DNA from: Streptomyces sp. NBC_01335
GTDB taxonomy: Bacteria > Actinomycetota > Actinomycetes > Streptomycetales > Streptomycetaceae
Length of the DNA stretch: 64,000 bases
Assembly: GCF_035953295.1 (NCBI RefSeq)
Contig: NZ_CP108370.1
Span: 1-64,000, forward strand
Direction: 5' to 3'
Shown here: positions 15,350 through 25,253 of the stretch, one piece after another
Layout of the letters: the number at the start of each line of letters is the position of its first letter
Position numbering within the stretch: the stretch's first letter is position 1
Position numbers and translations under genes: made by a program
Notes under the pieces: model-generated
Databases searched by the model: none
The model's input: only the letters and a program-made list of their open reading frames with translations
Told to the model about the DNA's origin: nothing

Positions 15350-17274
15350 TCCACCCGATCACGCGGTGTCATGAGCACTGTGACGCCTCCCGGCTCCCAA
15401 CCAGTTGCCCGGTAGTTCACCACCGGCATATCCGCTGGTCCGGCCAGTGTGGTGAACGATTCCCCCCGTCCGCCGAGCTCCCGCAGGCAGAGGTGCGCCA
15501 GCCGGGGCAGTTCGTACAGGGCCGCGTGGGCGGCGACTTCGGTCGACGGGCAGACCAGAGCCCCGGTGTCGATGAGCAGTTCCAAAAAGCGCAACGCGGC
15601 GGGCTCCGGGAGACGCAGGGCCGTCGCGGCGTCGCCGAGGGTGAAGGGCCGGGCCAGCGGCAGTCGTCCGAGGCGCAGCAGCGCGGACCGGCCGAGGTAC
15701 GTCAGGGTTCGCCAGCCGTCCGCCATCCGGTTGCGGACGGTGGGGTCGCCGACGGAGAGCTCGTCTATCACCGCTGCCGGCTCGGACAGCCGGTCCGCGT
15801 ACTCGGACAGGGGCAGGTGGCGCAGGACTACCAGCCGCTGCCCACTGATCCTTACGGCCAGGGGTGAGAGTCCACCGGCCTCGACGATGCGCCGGGCGGA
15901 GGCGCGGTCGGCGCCGACGCGAGAGGGGCCGATGATGTGGCCGAGCAGCTCCATCGACTCCTCGACGGTCAGCGGCGTCATGGCCGTGCGGTGGACACCG
16001 GCCAGCCCGGCGAGCCAGGAGCGGGAGGCGATCACGGCCGCGCCGGCGCCGGTGCCCGGCAGCAGGGGCCTCACGGCCGCCTCGTCGGGGGCGTTCTCCA
16101 GCAACAGCAGTACCCGGTGCTCGGCGAACCAGTCCCGCCACAGCGCGGCCGCCTGCTCCGGGTGGTCGGGCAGCAGCGCGGTGACCCGGTCGAGCCGGGC
16201 GGCGCGGGCCAGCTCGCTGAGGACGGCAGTGAGTGGACGGTTCGTTCCGTCGGCCCTGCGGAGGTCGACGAGGAGCCGCCCGTCCGGGAAGTGCTCGCGC
16301 AGGGAGTGCGCCAGATGGACCATCAGGGCGCTCTTGCCGCTGCCCACCGGTCCGACGAGCACGGTGACGTGGCCTATCCCGCGCCGCACCGCGTCACCAA
16401 GCTCGGCCAGCTGCTCCTGGCGGCCGGTGTAGTCGGGTGTGTCGGGGGGCAGCAGCGTGCGGGCGGGTGCCTGTCGCTGGGGGGCGGGCGTGGGGGTGGC
16501 GAGCGTGCCCGCCAGCACCACGCGGTACGCCTCTTCCATGGCGGCGCTGGGTGGCAGCCCGAGTTCGCGGGCGAGCAGCTGCCGCAGTGTCTCGTAGACG
16601 GCGAGGGCCTCGCTCTGCCGTCCGGCGCGATGCAGTGCGATCATCTGTACGGCGCGCAACCGCTCCCGCAGCGGGTGTTGCTCGGCGATGTCGGCGACCG
16701 CCTCCGCGACCTCGGCGTTGCTACCCTGGGCCGAGGCGGTCTCGGCCCAAGTCTCGTACGCGGAGAGGTAACGGCTGGTCAGCCGGTCAGCCTCCGCCCG
16801 CAGCGGCTCGGAGTCCGCCAGCTCCGCCAGGGGCGGGCCCTGCCACAGGTCGAGCGCACGGCGCAACAGTTCGGTGGCGGTGTCCGGGTCGCCGCCGCGC
16901 ACGGCCTCGCGCCCCGCGGCGGCCAGCGCCAGGAACCTCAGGGTGTCGGCCTCCTCCTCCGACACGCGCAACAGGTAGCCGCCGGGGACGAGGTCGAGCC
17001 CTCCGGGCCGACCGGCCTCGCACAGGAGGCGCCGCAGTGCCCAGACGTACTTCTGCAGGTTCTTGCGGGCGGTTCGGGGCGCCTCGCCGGGCCAGACTGT
17101 GCCGGTCAGACAGTCCACGGAAACGGGGGTGTTGGGGTGGCACAGCAGCATGGCCAGCACCGCCCGCTGCTTCAACGGACCGAGGGCTAGGGCGTGTCCA
17201 CCGCTCGTGACGGTGAGCGGGCCGAGCAGCGAGAACCGCACGGCACGGGGGGATTCCTCGTCGGAAAGAGGCAT
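15319..17274 (-). CDS. SARP-family transcriptional activator
   Basis: The ATG at 17274, with AAGGA 8 bases upstream, gives 651 residues. Residues 12-100 are the OmpR-like winged helix (FSLLGPLTVTSGG, NLQKYVWALRRLL). Residues 105-250 form the BTAD domain (ETWAETASAQGSNAEVAEAV, HPLRERLRAVQMIALHRAGR). An NB-ARC-type ATPase follows, with Walker A VGPVGSGKSALM (Lys314) and LLLLENAPDEAA. SARPs activate antibiotic clusters by binding repeats near promoter -35 boxes, so this is the likely pathway activator. It heads a run with the radical-SAM-like and haem-oxygenase-like genes. A CCTACGTAGG palindrome lies upstream at 17409-17418. Confidence 0.85.
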   Translation of the reverse strand: MPLSDEESPRAVRFSLLGPLTVTSGGHALALGPLKQRAVLAMLLCHPNTPVSVDCLTGTVWPGEAPRTARKNLQKYVWALRRLLCEAGRPGGLDLVPGGYLLRVSEEEADTLRFLALAAAGREAVRGGDPDTATELLRRALDLWQGPPLAELADSEPLRAEADRLTSRYLSAYETWAETASAQGSNAEVAEAVADIAEQHPLRERLRAVQMIALHRAGRQSEALAVYETLRQLLARELGLPPSAAMEEAYRVVLAGTLATPTPAPQRQAPARTLLPPDTPDYTGRQEQLAELGDAVRRGIGHVTVLVGPVGSGKSALMVHLAHSLREHFPDGRLLVDLRRADGTNRPLTAVLSELARAARLDRVTALLPDHPEQAAALWRDWFAEHRVLLLLENAPDEAAVRPLLPGTGAGAAVIASRSWLAGLAGVHRTAMTPLTVEESMELLGHIIGPSRVGADRASARRIVEAGGLSPLAVRISGQRLVVLRHLPLSEYADRLSEPAAVIDELSVGDPTVRNRMADGWRTLTYLGRSALLRLGRLPLARPFTLGDAATALRLPEPAALRFLELLIDTGALVCPSTEVAAHAALYELPRLAHLCLRELGGRGESFTTLAGPADMPVVNYRATGWEPGGVTVLMTPRDRVEWEDTWNWAS

Positions 17275-17456
17275 GCAGGCATTCCTTCGGCGTCCGGGGC
17301 GCGCGTCGGGCGGTACGGTGCGAGCGTTTGCCTTCACATCGTCGGGGCAGCACCGCGCGGTACGCATCGGTGTGCCGCCCCCATATTTGTGCGGCTCCGC
17401 CGCACGCCCCTACGTAGGTCCGGCTCAGCACCCCCGGGTCACACGGCCGCGGCGGG

Positions 17457-18737
17457 TCAGGTCCCGGCGAAGTCCGCCGTGTCAGCGGCCGACTTCTCCG
17501 CCTCTTCGTCCCTCGCGCGCAGGTCGCGGGCGGCGTGTACCGCCGCCGGTCCGACCGCGCCGACGACCAGCAGCGCGGCACCGATCAGCACCCACAGCGC
17601 CGTACGCACTCCGAGCAGGTCGCCCAGGTATCCCCCGGCCAGCGCACCGGCCAGCGCCGTCGCCGACATGATGACCTGGAGCGCGGCCATCCCGCGGCCC
17701 ATCATCGTCTCCGGAACGTCCGTCGTCAGCACGGACACCAGCGCCACGTTGGCCACCGCGCCGAACAACACGGGCAGGCCCAGCCCCAGCGCGGCGCAGA
17801 GCACGGCCAGCGGCAGCGGCCCCGCCGCGACGGGGAGCAGCATCAGCGACACCAGCGACCCGACGAAGCACACCAGCACCGTCAGCCGTGCGTCGCGCCC
17901 CGGACGCAGCAGCCGCCCGGCGAAGACCGATCCGGTCATCCCCATGACGCCCGACAGCACGAACGCCAGCCCGTACACGCCGACCGGCAGGTGCACCGTG
18001 CTCAGCAGGAACGGGCCCGTCAGCGTCGCCGCCCCGGCCATCGCCGCCGCCGGGGCCACGATGAACAGCAGCAAGGCACGGTGGAACGGGTGGCCGGCGA
18101 AGAACCGCAGGCCGACGGCCGCGTCGCGTACGCCCTCCCGTTTCCGCACGGCCGTCTGCGGCGCCGCCGAGCGGTCCGGGGACCGCATGCCCAGCAGCGC
18201 CATCGCGCTGAGGAGGTAGCTGGCAGCGTCCGTCCCGAGGGCGGCCTCGCTGCCGAAGAGGGCGATCACCGGGCCGGCCAGCATCCGGCCGACCAGCGCT
18301 GCTCCGAACTGCCCGGCCTGCAACCGGGCCCGCACCGGTCCGATCGCCTCCGCGCCGACGAGCTGACGCAAGTGTACGAAGTAGAGGGAGCCGAGCAGGA
18401 CGCCGAGGAGTCCCTGGACAAGACCGAGGCCCATCAGCCAGACGATCGACGCCACCCCGTGTCTCAGGGCCAGGGCCACTGCGGCGACCGCGGCGGCCGA
18501 CAGCAGGTCCAGCAGCAGCATCGTCCGCCGTGGGCGGACGATGCTGTCCGCCAGGGCGCCCGCCAGGAGGCCGAGCAGGATGCCCGGCACCGTCCCTGCG
18601 GCACTGATCAGACCAACCTGGCCGGCCGTCGCCCCGAGGTCCGTCAAGGCCACCACCGGCAGAGCGATGGCGGTGAACACGGAGCCGAACGACGAGGCGG
18701 TCTCCCCGCACCAGTAGAGGTTGACGTCACGTCGCAC
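17457..18737 (-). CDS. MFS transporter
   Basis: The product of about 426 residues has 12 predicted membrane helices. It shows the fold of DHA3/MdtB-like exporters, with an N-terminal VNLYWCGETASSFGSVFTAI and PGILLGLLAGALADSIVRPR, the latter a typical MFS loop 2-3 (GALADxxxRR-like). A charged linker sits between helices 6 and 7. I chose the GTG at 18737 because AGGAG precedes it by 5 bases; the longer GTG at 18743 would be too close. It lies 93 bases after the first lanthionine synthetase on the same strand, so it is the likely exporter of, or self-protection against, the peptide product. Confidence 0.8.
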   Translation of the reverse strand: MRRDVNLYWCGETASSFGSVFTAIALPVVALTDLGATAGQVGLISAAGTVPGILLGLLAGALADSIVRPRRTMLLLDLLSAAAVAAVALALRHGVASIVWLMGLGLVQGLLGVLLGSLYFVHLRQLVGAEAIGPVRARLQAGQFGAALVGRMLAGPVIALFGSEAALGTDAASYLLSAMALLGMRSPDRSAAPQTAVRKREGVRDAAVGLRFFAGHPFHRALLLFIVAPAAAMAGAATLTGPFLLSTVHLPVGVYGLAFVLSGVMGMTGSVFAGRLLRPGRDARLTVLVCFVGSLVSLMLLPVAAGPLPLAVLCAALGLGLPVLFGAVANVALVSVLTTDVPETMMGRGMAALQVIMSATALAGALAGGYLGDLLGVRTALWVLIGAALLVVGAVGPAAVHAARDLRARDEEAEKSAADTADFAGT

Positions 18738-18835
18738 AGGCACTCCTGGGAGGGAAACGAAGAGAGTTCTTCACACGTGCCGGTACGGCATCGGGCCGCT
18801 GCGGCCAGGATTCCGCCCGGAGGAGGAGGCGGGCA

Positions 18836-21445
18836 CTACCCGGCCGTCCCCCGCGCGGCGGACAACGCCGCCTCGGACAGCGAGTCGACGGTGAACAGGG
18901 CGTCGGGCCGCGGCGACAGCAGCTCGGTCAGGAACAGCAGCACACCGGCCGAGCCGCTCCACAGGTCGGCGCTGTGGCGCAGCAGCTGGTCGCCCGGCAT
19001 CCGTACCCCGGTGGCGTGCGGTACGGCGAAGCCGAAGAGCTTCCGCGCGGTGCGCACCGCCATCGCCAGGCTCTCCGCCGAACCGGTGACCGCCGCGTGG
19101 TCCGCAAGGGCGAAGCCCAGGCCCGACAGTCCCTGGAAGAGTCCGGGCATCACCGTGTACGTCACACCCATCACCGGCAGCAGCCGGGGCACCGCATTGG
19201 CCAGCCGCTCGTCGTCGGCCACCGTGAGGTAGCGGGACGCCACGTGCAGCGTTCCGGCCGATCCGCAGTACAGGTACGGCATGGCTCGGCTGTCAACCGT
19301 CGAGACGGGGAAGGTCATGCCCGCTTCCGCCGGCGAGGTCTCGCGGTCCAGCTCGCGGTGCAGCAGACGCAGTCCGCGGTCGAGGAGCTCCCGGTCACCG
19401 CAGACCTCGGCCAGTTGGTGCAGCATCAGCGCGATCCCGCACCGCCCGTGCGCCAGGCCGGTGGCGTTGTCCGGCCCCAGTAGGGCCGTCAGCGCATCGT
19501 CGTCCGGCAGTTCCCGGGCCAGCGCGAGCGCCCGCTCCACGTGGTACTCGTCGCGGGTGTGGCCATACAGCGCCAGGTGGCCCAGGGCAAGCCCGGCGGA
19601 ACCACCGAACACCGTGGCGCTCCGGGCCACCAGCGGGTGCCGGTCGGCTACCGCGAGGATGTCCCGGGCTTCGTCCAGCAGACCCTGGTCGGCCAGCACC
19701 CGGGCGATGCCGGCAGCCCCCACGTACAGCCCCGGGGCGAGGTCGCCGGCCTTGTCCAGTGCCTCGCGGCGCAGCCGCTCCAGCATGCCGCCCGGCAGCG
19801 GCCGGCCGGCCCGGTGCAGCGCGTGGGCGACACCCGCCGCGCCGTAGGCCAGGCACAGCATGTTGGTCCGGTAGCCCTCTGCGATGGTGGGGAACATCCG
19901 CTCCGGGTGACCGATGTCCGCCATCGCCACCAGCGCGTCGGCCACCGAGTCGCGCAGAGCGGCCAGGTGTACGACCGGTGCGGCGGCCACCTCTTCCGGG
20001 CCGGGCAGCCGTGCCTCCCCGCTCGGCGTGTGGTACCTCGTAGCGCGCCGCCACAGCCGCTCCGGCACCCCGCCCGCCTGGTCGACGCCGTACCGCAGGT
20101 GGTCCAGTACGTCGGGGTTGCGGAGCACCACGTGGTGGAACGGCGCGACGAGCAGCTGGGCGAGCGCGGAGACACCGTAGTCGTCGTACACCGACGGGTC
20201 GTTCCCGATCAGCCTGCGCGGCGGCGTGTAACCGGGCGTGCCCACGGGTCTGAAGTCCTCGCCGGGGCGCTGAGCGGCTTCGAAGTCGACCAGTCGGACG
20301 GTGTCGTCGTCGTCGACGAGCACGTTGCCGGCGCTGATGTCGACGAAGAGATAACCGCAGGCGTGCAGGCGGGCGAGCGCCTGCTCGACGCCGCCGATCA
20401 GCGTCTGGCAGCGCTCGAAGTAGGCGGCGACCTCGTGCCGGGTCGTGCCGGCCCGGATCAGCGGGCTGGTGACGGCCATCCACGTGTTCATCGCCCTGCC
20501 GTCGACGAACTCCGTTACCAGGAAGTCGTGTTCCCAGGCGGTGAAGTGGGCGAGCGGCTCGGGGGCCAGCCCGGGGGCCATGGTGTGGAGGGCCCTCAGG
20601 GTCTCCCACTCACCGCGCAGACGCGCCCGGGCGTCGCGCCCGTCCGCCTCGACGGCCGTGTGCGCGCGGGCCTCCTTGATGAACACCGGCCGCCCGGTGG
20701 CCACCTCGTGGCCCCGGTACGCTCCTCCGGCGTTGCTGTGCCGCACCGCCGAGTCGAAGACGTACCCGCGCAGGGTCACCGGCTTCGTGGGGCGTTTCGC
20801 CGTGTCCGGGTCTACGGCCTTCGCGGGGGCGCGGAACGGGTCCTGGACGCCGTCCGGCGGCCGGAACGACGATCCCCGCACGTCCTCCACCAGGAGGCCG
20901 TCGCCGTCGCGCGCCAGCAGCATGCGAGTGCCGTCGGCCCGTACCCGTGACCGCGGCACGAAGGCGCCGTACCGGTAGTGGACCGTCCGGGAGTCGGCGA
21001 AGCGGCGGTCGGTGAGGATGAACGGCCCGTCCTCGTCGGCCAGGGCCTCACGAAGTGCCTCCATCAGCCTACGCGCTGCGGCCTCGTCGGGCGGGTAGGC
21101 GGCGATGAACTTGCCGCTCTGCGGCCGGGGGGCGTGCTTGTGGTGCGCCCACTGGTGGAAGAGCCGGCACGACAGGTGCTTGAACGGGACATCCTGCTCG
21201 AAGCAGACCGCGGCGACGGTGTCGAGCACCGCCTGCAAGCGGTCGGGCTTCGCGGAGACGTGCACTTTCCAGCCGTCCTCGACGCCCAGCTCCCGCCGGA
21301 ACCACATGGTCCACACGGTCGACTCGGCGCTCCGCCACTCCGACGGGACCTGATCGGGACGGTAGAGCTCGCCGCGGTCGGCCGCCGACTCCAGCGGCGC
21401 GTAGAACTCCGGATCAGCGACCGCGAACACGTGCGACTGGTGCAT
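18836..21445 (-). CDS. class III lanthionine synthetase LanKC (copy 1)
   Basis: The ATG at 21445 has GAGGGGAG upstream and gives 869 residues in three domains. Residues 1-215 are the phosphoserine lyase part (GWKVHVSAKPDRL, FKHLSCRLFHQW, YPPDEAAARRLM, VHYRYGAF). Residues 220-490 are a Ser/Thr kinase with Lys257 (VFIKEAR), catalytic Asp369 and Asn374 (VDISAGNVL), and DFE at 387-389. Residues 540-869 are the cyclase-like barrel (YGAAGVAHAL, GAAGIARVLA, YLYCGSAGTLHV). The zinc ligands of class I, II and IV cyclases are not complete, which marks class III. It follows its precursor gene by 208 bases. Confidence 0.92.
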   Translation of the reverse strand: MHQSHVFAVADPEFYAPLESAADRGELYRPDQVPSEWRSAESTVWTMWFRRELGVEDGWKVHVSAKPDRLQAVLDTVAAVCFEQDVPFKHLSCRLFHQWAHHKHAPRPQSGKFIAAYPPDEAAARRLMEALREALADEDGPFILTDRRFADSRTVHYRYGAFVPRSRVRADGTRMLLARDGDGLLVEDVRGSSFRPPDGVQDPFRAPAKAVDPDTAKRPTKPVTLRGYVFDSAVRHSNAGGAYRGHEVATGRPVFIKEARAHTAVEADGRDARARLRGEWETLRALHTMAPGLAPEPLAHFTAWEHDFLVTEFVDGRAMNTWMAVTSPLIRAGTTRHEVAAYFERCQTLIGGVEQALARLHACGYLFVDISAGNVLVDDDDTVRLVDFEAAQRPGEDFRPVGTPGYTPPRRLIGNDPSVYDDYGVSALAQLLVAPFHHVVLRNPDVLDHLRYGVDQAGGVPERLWRRATRYHTPSGEARLPGPEEVAAAPVVHLAALRDSVADALVAMADIGHPERMFPTIAEGYRTNMLCLAYGAAGVAHALHRAGRPLPGGMLERLRREALDKAGDLAPGLYVGAAGIARVLADQGLLDEARDILAVADRHPLVARSATVFGGSAGLALGHLALYGHTRDEYHVERALALARELPDDDALTALLGPDNATGLAHGRCGIALMLHQLAEVCGDRELLDRGLRLLHRELDRETSPAEAGMTFPVSTVDSRAMPYLYCGSAGTLHVASRYLTVADDERLANAVPRLLPVMGVTYTVMPGLFQGLSGLGFALADHAAVTGSAESLAMAVRTARKLFGFAVPHATGVRMPGDQLLRHSADLWSGSAGVLLFLTELLSPRPDALFTVDSLSEAALSAARGTAG

Positions 21446-21652
21446 GCTCTCCCCTCTCTTTCCCGCGGCAGGGAGGGCACTTCCGCAGGACGGACATCGG
21501 ACACGGCCGGTGATGCGTGGAGATGCGGCAATGCGGTGGGTACGCGATTCCCCCGGTCTCCCGGTCCGCGCGCCCGCCGCCCTGCTCCTCCGCCGTGCCC
21601 AGCCGGGGCCGGGCACGGCGGAGGAGCTGCGTTCCGGCCGAGGCCGGATGGG

Positions 21653-21790
21653 TCAGGCCGGCTCGGTCAGGCAGAACGCGAGACTCACGTGGCTGCTGTG
21701 CGCCAGAACGTCGTCCTCCTCGACGCCGCCGATCTCCTGCAGGGGAAGAACCGTCTCGTCGGTACCGGTGGGCTCGATGTCGTCAGCCAT
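21653..21790 (-). CDS. class III lanthipeptide precursor 1
   Basis: This 45-residue gene starts with ATG at 21790 with AAGGAG ten bases upstream. It has an acidic leader with the class III recognition motif (TVLPLQEIGG, residues 13-22). The short core contains Ser33-His-Val-Ser36-Leu-Ala-Phe-Cys40, a Ser-x2-Ser-x3-Cys labionin pattern, and ends LTEPA. Such a core gives one carbacyclic labionin or lanthionine ring made by LanKC. The gene lies just before the synthetase at 18836-21445, its presumed enzyme. The leader cut site is not evident; a bond between the acidic stretch (EEDDVLA) and the core is likely. Confidence 0.88.
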   Translation of the reverse strand: MADDIEPTGTDETVLPLQEIGGVEEDDVLAHSSHVSLAFCLTEPA

Positions 21791-22140
21791 GAGCGTTTCT
21801 CCTTGATCGATGTATGGAACAGAGGGTGATGCGGCCGCCTTGGCAGACGGTCCCGGCCCGAGCCGTGAGCCCTTCGCCGATGGACAGAACGCTAGACGCG
21901 GCCACTCCTGCATCGGACTACGCGCGGTGCGGTATCGGTATCGCCCCTGGTCGTCGCCCCGGCCGGGATCGGTACCGGGGCATCTACCGCCTGCCCAGTC
22001 CGGGCATCGGCGCCTCCTCGGCACGGACATCGGCGAGGACGGACACCACCGCCGGGCCGACCGGCAAACTCCCCCTGGCCGACAGGCACTCCCCGGGCCG
22101 TCACTCCCTCGGTTCCGTCCCGTTCCGTCCGTCCCGCCGT
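21791..22140. promoter_or_regulatory. precursor 1 upstream region with repeats
   Basis: This 350-base gap between the LAL gene and precursor 1 has no gene and should hold the precursor promoter. On the minus strand it contains CGATACCGATACCG and, about 25 bases away, GGTACCGATCCCGG, giving three spaced copies of a TACCGAT-like motif at about 21930-21985. Repeats of this kind fit binding by the cluster's SARP or LAL regulator, but no site has been shown. Confidence 0.4.
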
Positions 22141-25089
22141 CTACGCCTCCGCGATCGGCAGGCGGGTCAGCGCGCGCAGTGCGGACCGCTCGGACCGCCC
22201 GGTCTTGCGGGCCAGACCGGCGACGTGCTTCTCCACGGTGCGCGGCGAGATGGAGAGCCGGCGCGCGATCTCGGGGTTGCTCAGGCGTTCGGCCAGCAGG
22301 GCCAGCACCTCGTACTCTCGCGGGGTAACGCCGAGTTCCCGTACGGCTGCCGGGATCCTGTCCCGGCCTACGCGCCGCTGCCGCACTCCGGCGCCCGACC
22401 TGCGCAGCAGGGCCCGGCACGCCCCCGCCACCGCGCTGATGTCCTCCGCGTGGAAGAACTCCTCGGCGGCCCGCAGCCACTCCACCGGATCGCCCCAGCC
22501 GTCCTCCTGCGCCGTCTCCGCCACGAGCCGCAGTCCGAGGTGGTGGGCGGCCGGAAACAGGGTGCCGTACGTCCTGCGGACGGTTGCGAGGACGGCAGCG
22601 GCCTCGCTGCCCCGGCCATCGCGCCCCAGCAGCACCGCCTCGGCCATCAGCAGGAACTGGTGATTCCAGGCGAGTTCCGCCGCCGGTGCCGCGCTGTGCT
22701 CCTGGAGGGCCGCCCGGTCGGCGCGGCCGGCGAGGACGTCGAGGAGCGGGCCGAGCCCGTGACTGCCCGACAGGTGGAAGACGCTGGGATGTGCCGCCTC
22801 CCAGGCGGCTGCGGCGGCCAGTTCCTCCGTCGCGGCTGGGCGGTCCTCCTCCATCAGCGCGCAGAAGGCCCGGCACAGGCCGAGGACAACCGGCGTGAGG
22901 AGGGAGTCCGCTCCGCCGGCCCGGTGGAACCGCTCGAGTTCTCGTTCCATCTCACTGCGGCGTCCGCGGTGAGCCGCGAGCGTCGCCGACGTCAGCAGGA
23001 GGTGACGCTGGGTGGAGTGGCCGCACAGCCGGGCGGTCGAAGCGAGGGAGCGGTCGACCGTCTCCCGGGCCTTCCCGTACTCGGCCCGCAGCACCGCGTG
23101 CATGGCGAGCGTCCCCTCCGTGTCCTGGGTCAGCACGATCGCCCCGAGCTCTCGCGCGGTCTGCCGCGCCGCCTCCAACCGGGCCGGCCTCCCGCTACGC
23201 ATGAGGGCGTTGACGCTCAGGCGGACGAGGGCATCCACCCGCCACAGCGGCAGGCTGTGCTTCTCGGCGACGGCCAGCATGCGTTCCAGGCAGGCGTCGG
23301 CATGGTCGAATCCGCGTGCCAGGCCCAGCAGCGCGAGCAGATGCAGGGCCTGGCACTCCACCACGGGCAGCGACGCCCGCTCCGCCGCCTCGACGGCCCG
23401 GCGCGCCGACCGCTCGGCCTCTACGACGCGGGTGAGCCGGTCCGGACCACCGTGGGCGGCCGGCCCCGGAAGCAGCGCGAGGTGGCCCTCGACCACGGCG
23501 AGGGCCGCGTCCTGCCCGGGCGTTCCGGCGGCCGGCTGGCCGAGTTCCGGCCTGAGCGCCCGAGCAGCCGCCAGCTGCCTGCGCGCGTCCGGGCCTTGTC
23601 CGGCCAGCACGGCGTCCCGGGCGAGCCGGAGGTGCAGGTCGACCCGGCGGCCGACGTCCGGCGTCTCCACGCCCACCATGTCCAGGGTCTCGGCCAACGC
23701 GAAAGCGCGCTCCAGCCGACCGGCCCCGCCGAGTGCCTGCGCGAGGGACTCGACGACGGCCGCCCGGTCCTCCACCGGAGCGAGCTCGGCCGCCCGTTCG
23801 AACAGCGCGACGGCAGACGCCCATGCCCCGCAGACTTGGGCCCGCCGGCCCGCCTCCATGTAGCCCGCGGCAGCGCGACCGCGCTCCCCGGCCGTGGTCC
23901 ACAGGTCCGCGACCAGCCGGCACCTGTCCTCCTCCAACAGCGGATCGGCTTTCTCCAGGGCGGTGGCCGCACGACGGGCCAGGGCAGCACGTTCGGGCGG
24001 GGTGGGCACGGCCAGCAGCGCCTCGGCCGTCAACTGGTGCCGGAAGGCGTACTGGTCGGTCCCACGGCCGACCGGTGTGAGGAAACCGGCGCGGGTGGCG
24101 GCCCCCAGGCATGCGAACAGGTCCTGCTCGCCCACGTCGAGCGCCATGTACAGCGTGGAGGCGGAGAAGCGCGGCCCCAGGCACGCAGCCGTCAGCAAGA
24201 GGTGTCCCACCGCCGGGTCCAGCCGGCCCAGTCGCTGGGCAAGGCTCTGCACGAGGGACGCCGGCGCACCGGTCGCCAGGTCGCCCACCACCGTCACGCC
24301 CTCCGGATCCACCCGCACCGCGCCCGACCCGACCATGGCCGATAGCAGCTCCTCGGCGAGATACGGGTTGCCGCCGCTGCGCCCGGTCAGCCGGTCAACC
24401 ACGACGGCCGGCACCCGGTCCGCCGCGACCTCCAGGCAGCCCGAAGCGACCGCCCGTACCCCGGAGGCGTCCAGCGGACGGAGCGTCAGTGCTGCTGCGG
24501 TCCGGCGGCGCACCGCAGCGTCGACGAGATCGAGCACCGCACCCGAGTCGGGGCACAGCGTGCCGACGATCAGTACTGGCAGGGTGGCCAGGTTGTCGAC
24601 CAGGTAGTCGACGACAGCCAGGGTCTCATGGTCCGCCTCGTGGAGGTCCTCCAGTACCAGGAGGCAGCCGCGCCCCCTCCCGAGCACGGACAGCAGGCGC
24701 AGCAGGGCCTCGGCGAACTCCACCGTGTTCTCCGGACAGGCGTCCGCGGTCCGCCGCCATTCGGGGACCACGTGTGCGAGCGCGGGGCGGTAGGGCTCCA
24801 GCTCCGGGTCGGCGGGCAGCCCGCTGGCCCGGGAGTAGGAGGCGAGTGCCTCGGCGAGGGGGCGGAAAGGGCCGGTGAGCCCGGTCGCGCTGCTGCGTCC
24901 GCGCAGCACGCACACACCGAGCCGGGCTGCCCTGTCCACGCTTTCCCGGGCCAGCCGGGACTTGCCGATGCCCGCCTCGCCCAGGACGAACACCGAGCCG
25001 CCCCGCCGCGTCCGCAGACGCGCGAGGGCCTCGTCGATCACGGTCAGCTCGGCACGGCGGCCAGCGGTGACGGGGGACGTGGCACGCAT
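22141..25089 (-). CDS. LAL-type LuxR-family regulator
   Basis: The 982-residue product is a large ATP-binding LuxR regulator. Near the N-terminus are Walker A LGEAGIGKSRLA (Lys43) and Walker B LLVLEDLHEAD (about 143-152). A long helical TPR-like region of about 600 residues follows. The last 70 residues are a LuxR-type HTH (VTPREYEVLALLAERLSNPE, IARRLSISPRTVEKHVAGLA). LALs activate antibiotic clusters on binding ATP and an inducer. The start at 25089 is chosen as the first ATG before the ATPase domain; no strong binding site is seen. It lies between the two precursor genes and has its own terminator upstream. Confidence 0.85.
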   Translation of the reverse strand: MRATSPVTAGRRAELTVIDEALARLRTRRGGSVFVLGEAGIGKSRLARESVDRAARLGVCVLRGRSSATGLTGPFRPLAEALASYSRASGLPADPELEPYRPALAHVVPEWRRTADACPENTVEFAEALLRLLSVLGRGRGCLLVLEDLHEADHETLAVVDYLVDNLATLPVLIVGTLCPDSGAVLDLVDAAVRRRTAAALTLRPLDASGVRAVASGCLEVAADRVPAVVVDRLTGRSGGNPYLAEELLSAMVGSGAVRVDPEGVTVVGDLATGAPASLVQSLAQRLGRLDPAVGHLLLTAACLGPRFSASTLYMALDVGEQDLFACLGAATRAGFLTPVGRGTDQYAFRHQLTAEALLAVPTPPERAALARRAATALEKADPLLEEDRCRLVADLWTTAGERGRAAAGYMEAGRRAQVCGAWASAVALFERAAELAPVEDRAAVVESLAQALGGAGRLERAFALAETLDMVGVETPDVGRRVDLHLRLARDAVLAGQGPDARRQLAAARALRPELGQPAAGTPGQDAALAVVEGHLALLPGPAAHGGPDRLTRVVEAERSARRAVEAAERASLPVVECQALHLLALLGLARGFDHADACLERMLAVAEKHSLPLWRVDALVRLSVNALMRSGRPARLEAARQTARELGAIVLTQDTEGTLAMHAVLRAEYGKARETVDRSLASTARLCGHSTQRHLLLTSATLAAHRGRRSEMERELERFHRAGGADSLLTPVVLGLCRAFCALMEEDRPAATEELAAAAAWEAAHPSVFHLSGSHGLGPLLDVLAGRADRAALQEHSAAPAAELAWNHQFLLMAEAVLLGRDGRGSEAAAVLATVRRTYGTLFPAAHHLGLRLVAETAQEDGWGDPVEWLRAAEEFFHAEDISAVAGACRALLRRSGAGVRQRRVGRDRIPAAVRELGVTPREYEVLALLAERLSNPEIARRLSISPRTVEKHVAGLARKTGRSERSALRALTRLPIAEA

Positions 25090-25200
25090 GGCGAGGACTC
25101 CGGTTCTGGGGCGGCCGCCGGCGGGAAACGGACCGTGGTTCGACTGCACACCACGGGCGGCAGGCGGCATCGGCTTCCACCGCCCGTCGCGCGCCGCCCC

Positions 25201-25236
25201 AGTGCCCCGGCCGGCTGCTTCGCCGGCCGGGGCACT
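25201..25236. terminator. strong hairpin after precursor 2
   Basis: AGTGCCCCGGCCGGC at 25201-25215 and its exact reverse complement at 25222-25236 make a 15-bp stem with a 6-base loop. It lies 18 bases beyond the stop of precursor 2 and should separate that unit from the LAL gene downstream, or act as a partial terminator that leaves a stable, abundant precursor mRNA. Confidence 0.75.
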
Positions 25237-25253
25237 GGCTGCTCATGGCCGGG

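Noticed and set aside
17535..20950. Long plus-strand frames opposite the MFS and LanKC genes
   Set aside because: They are antisense shadows; the minus-strand proteins have clear domains and binding sites.
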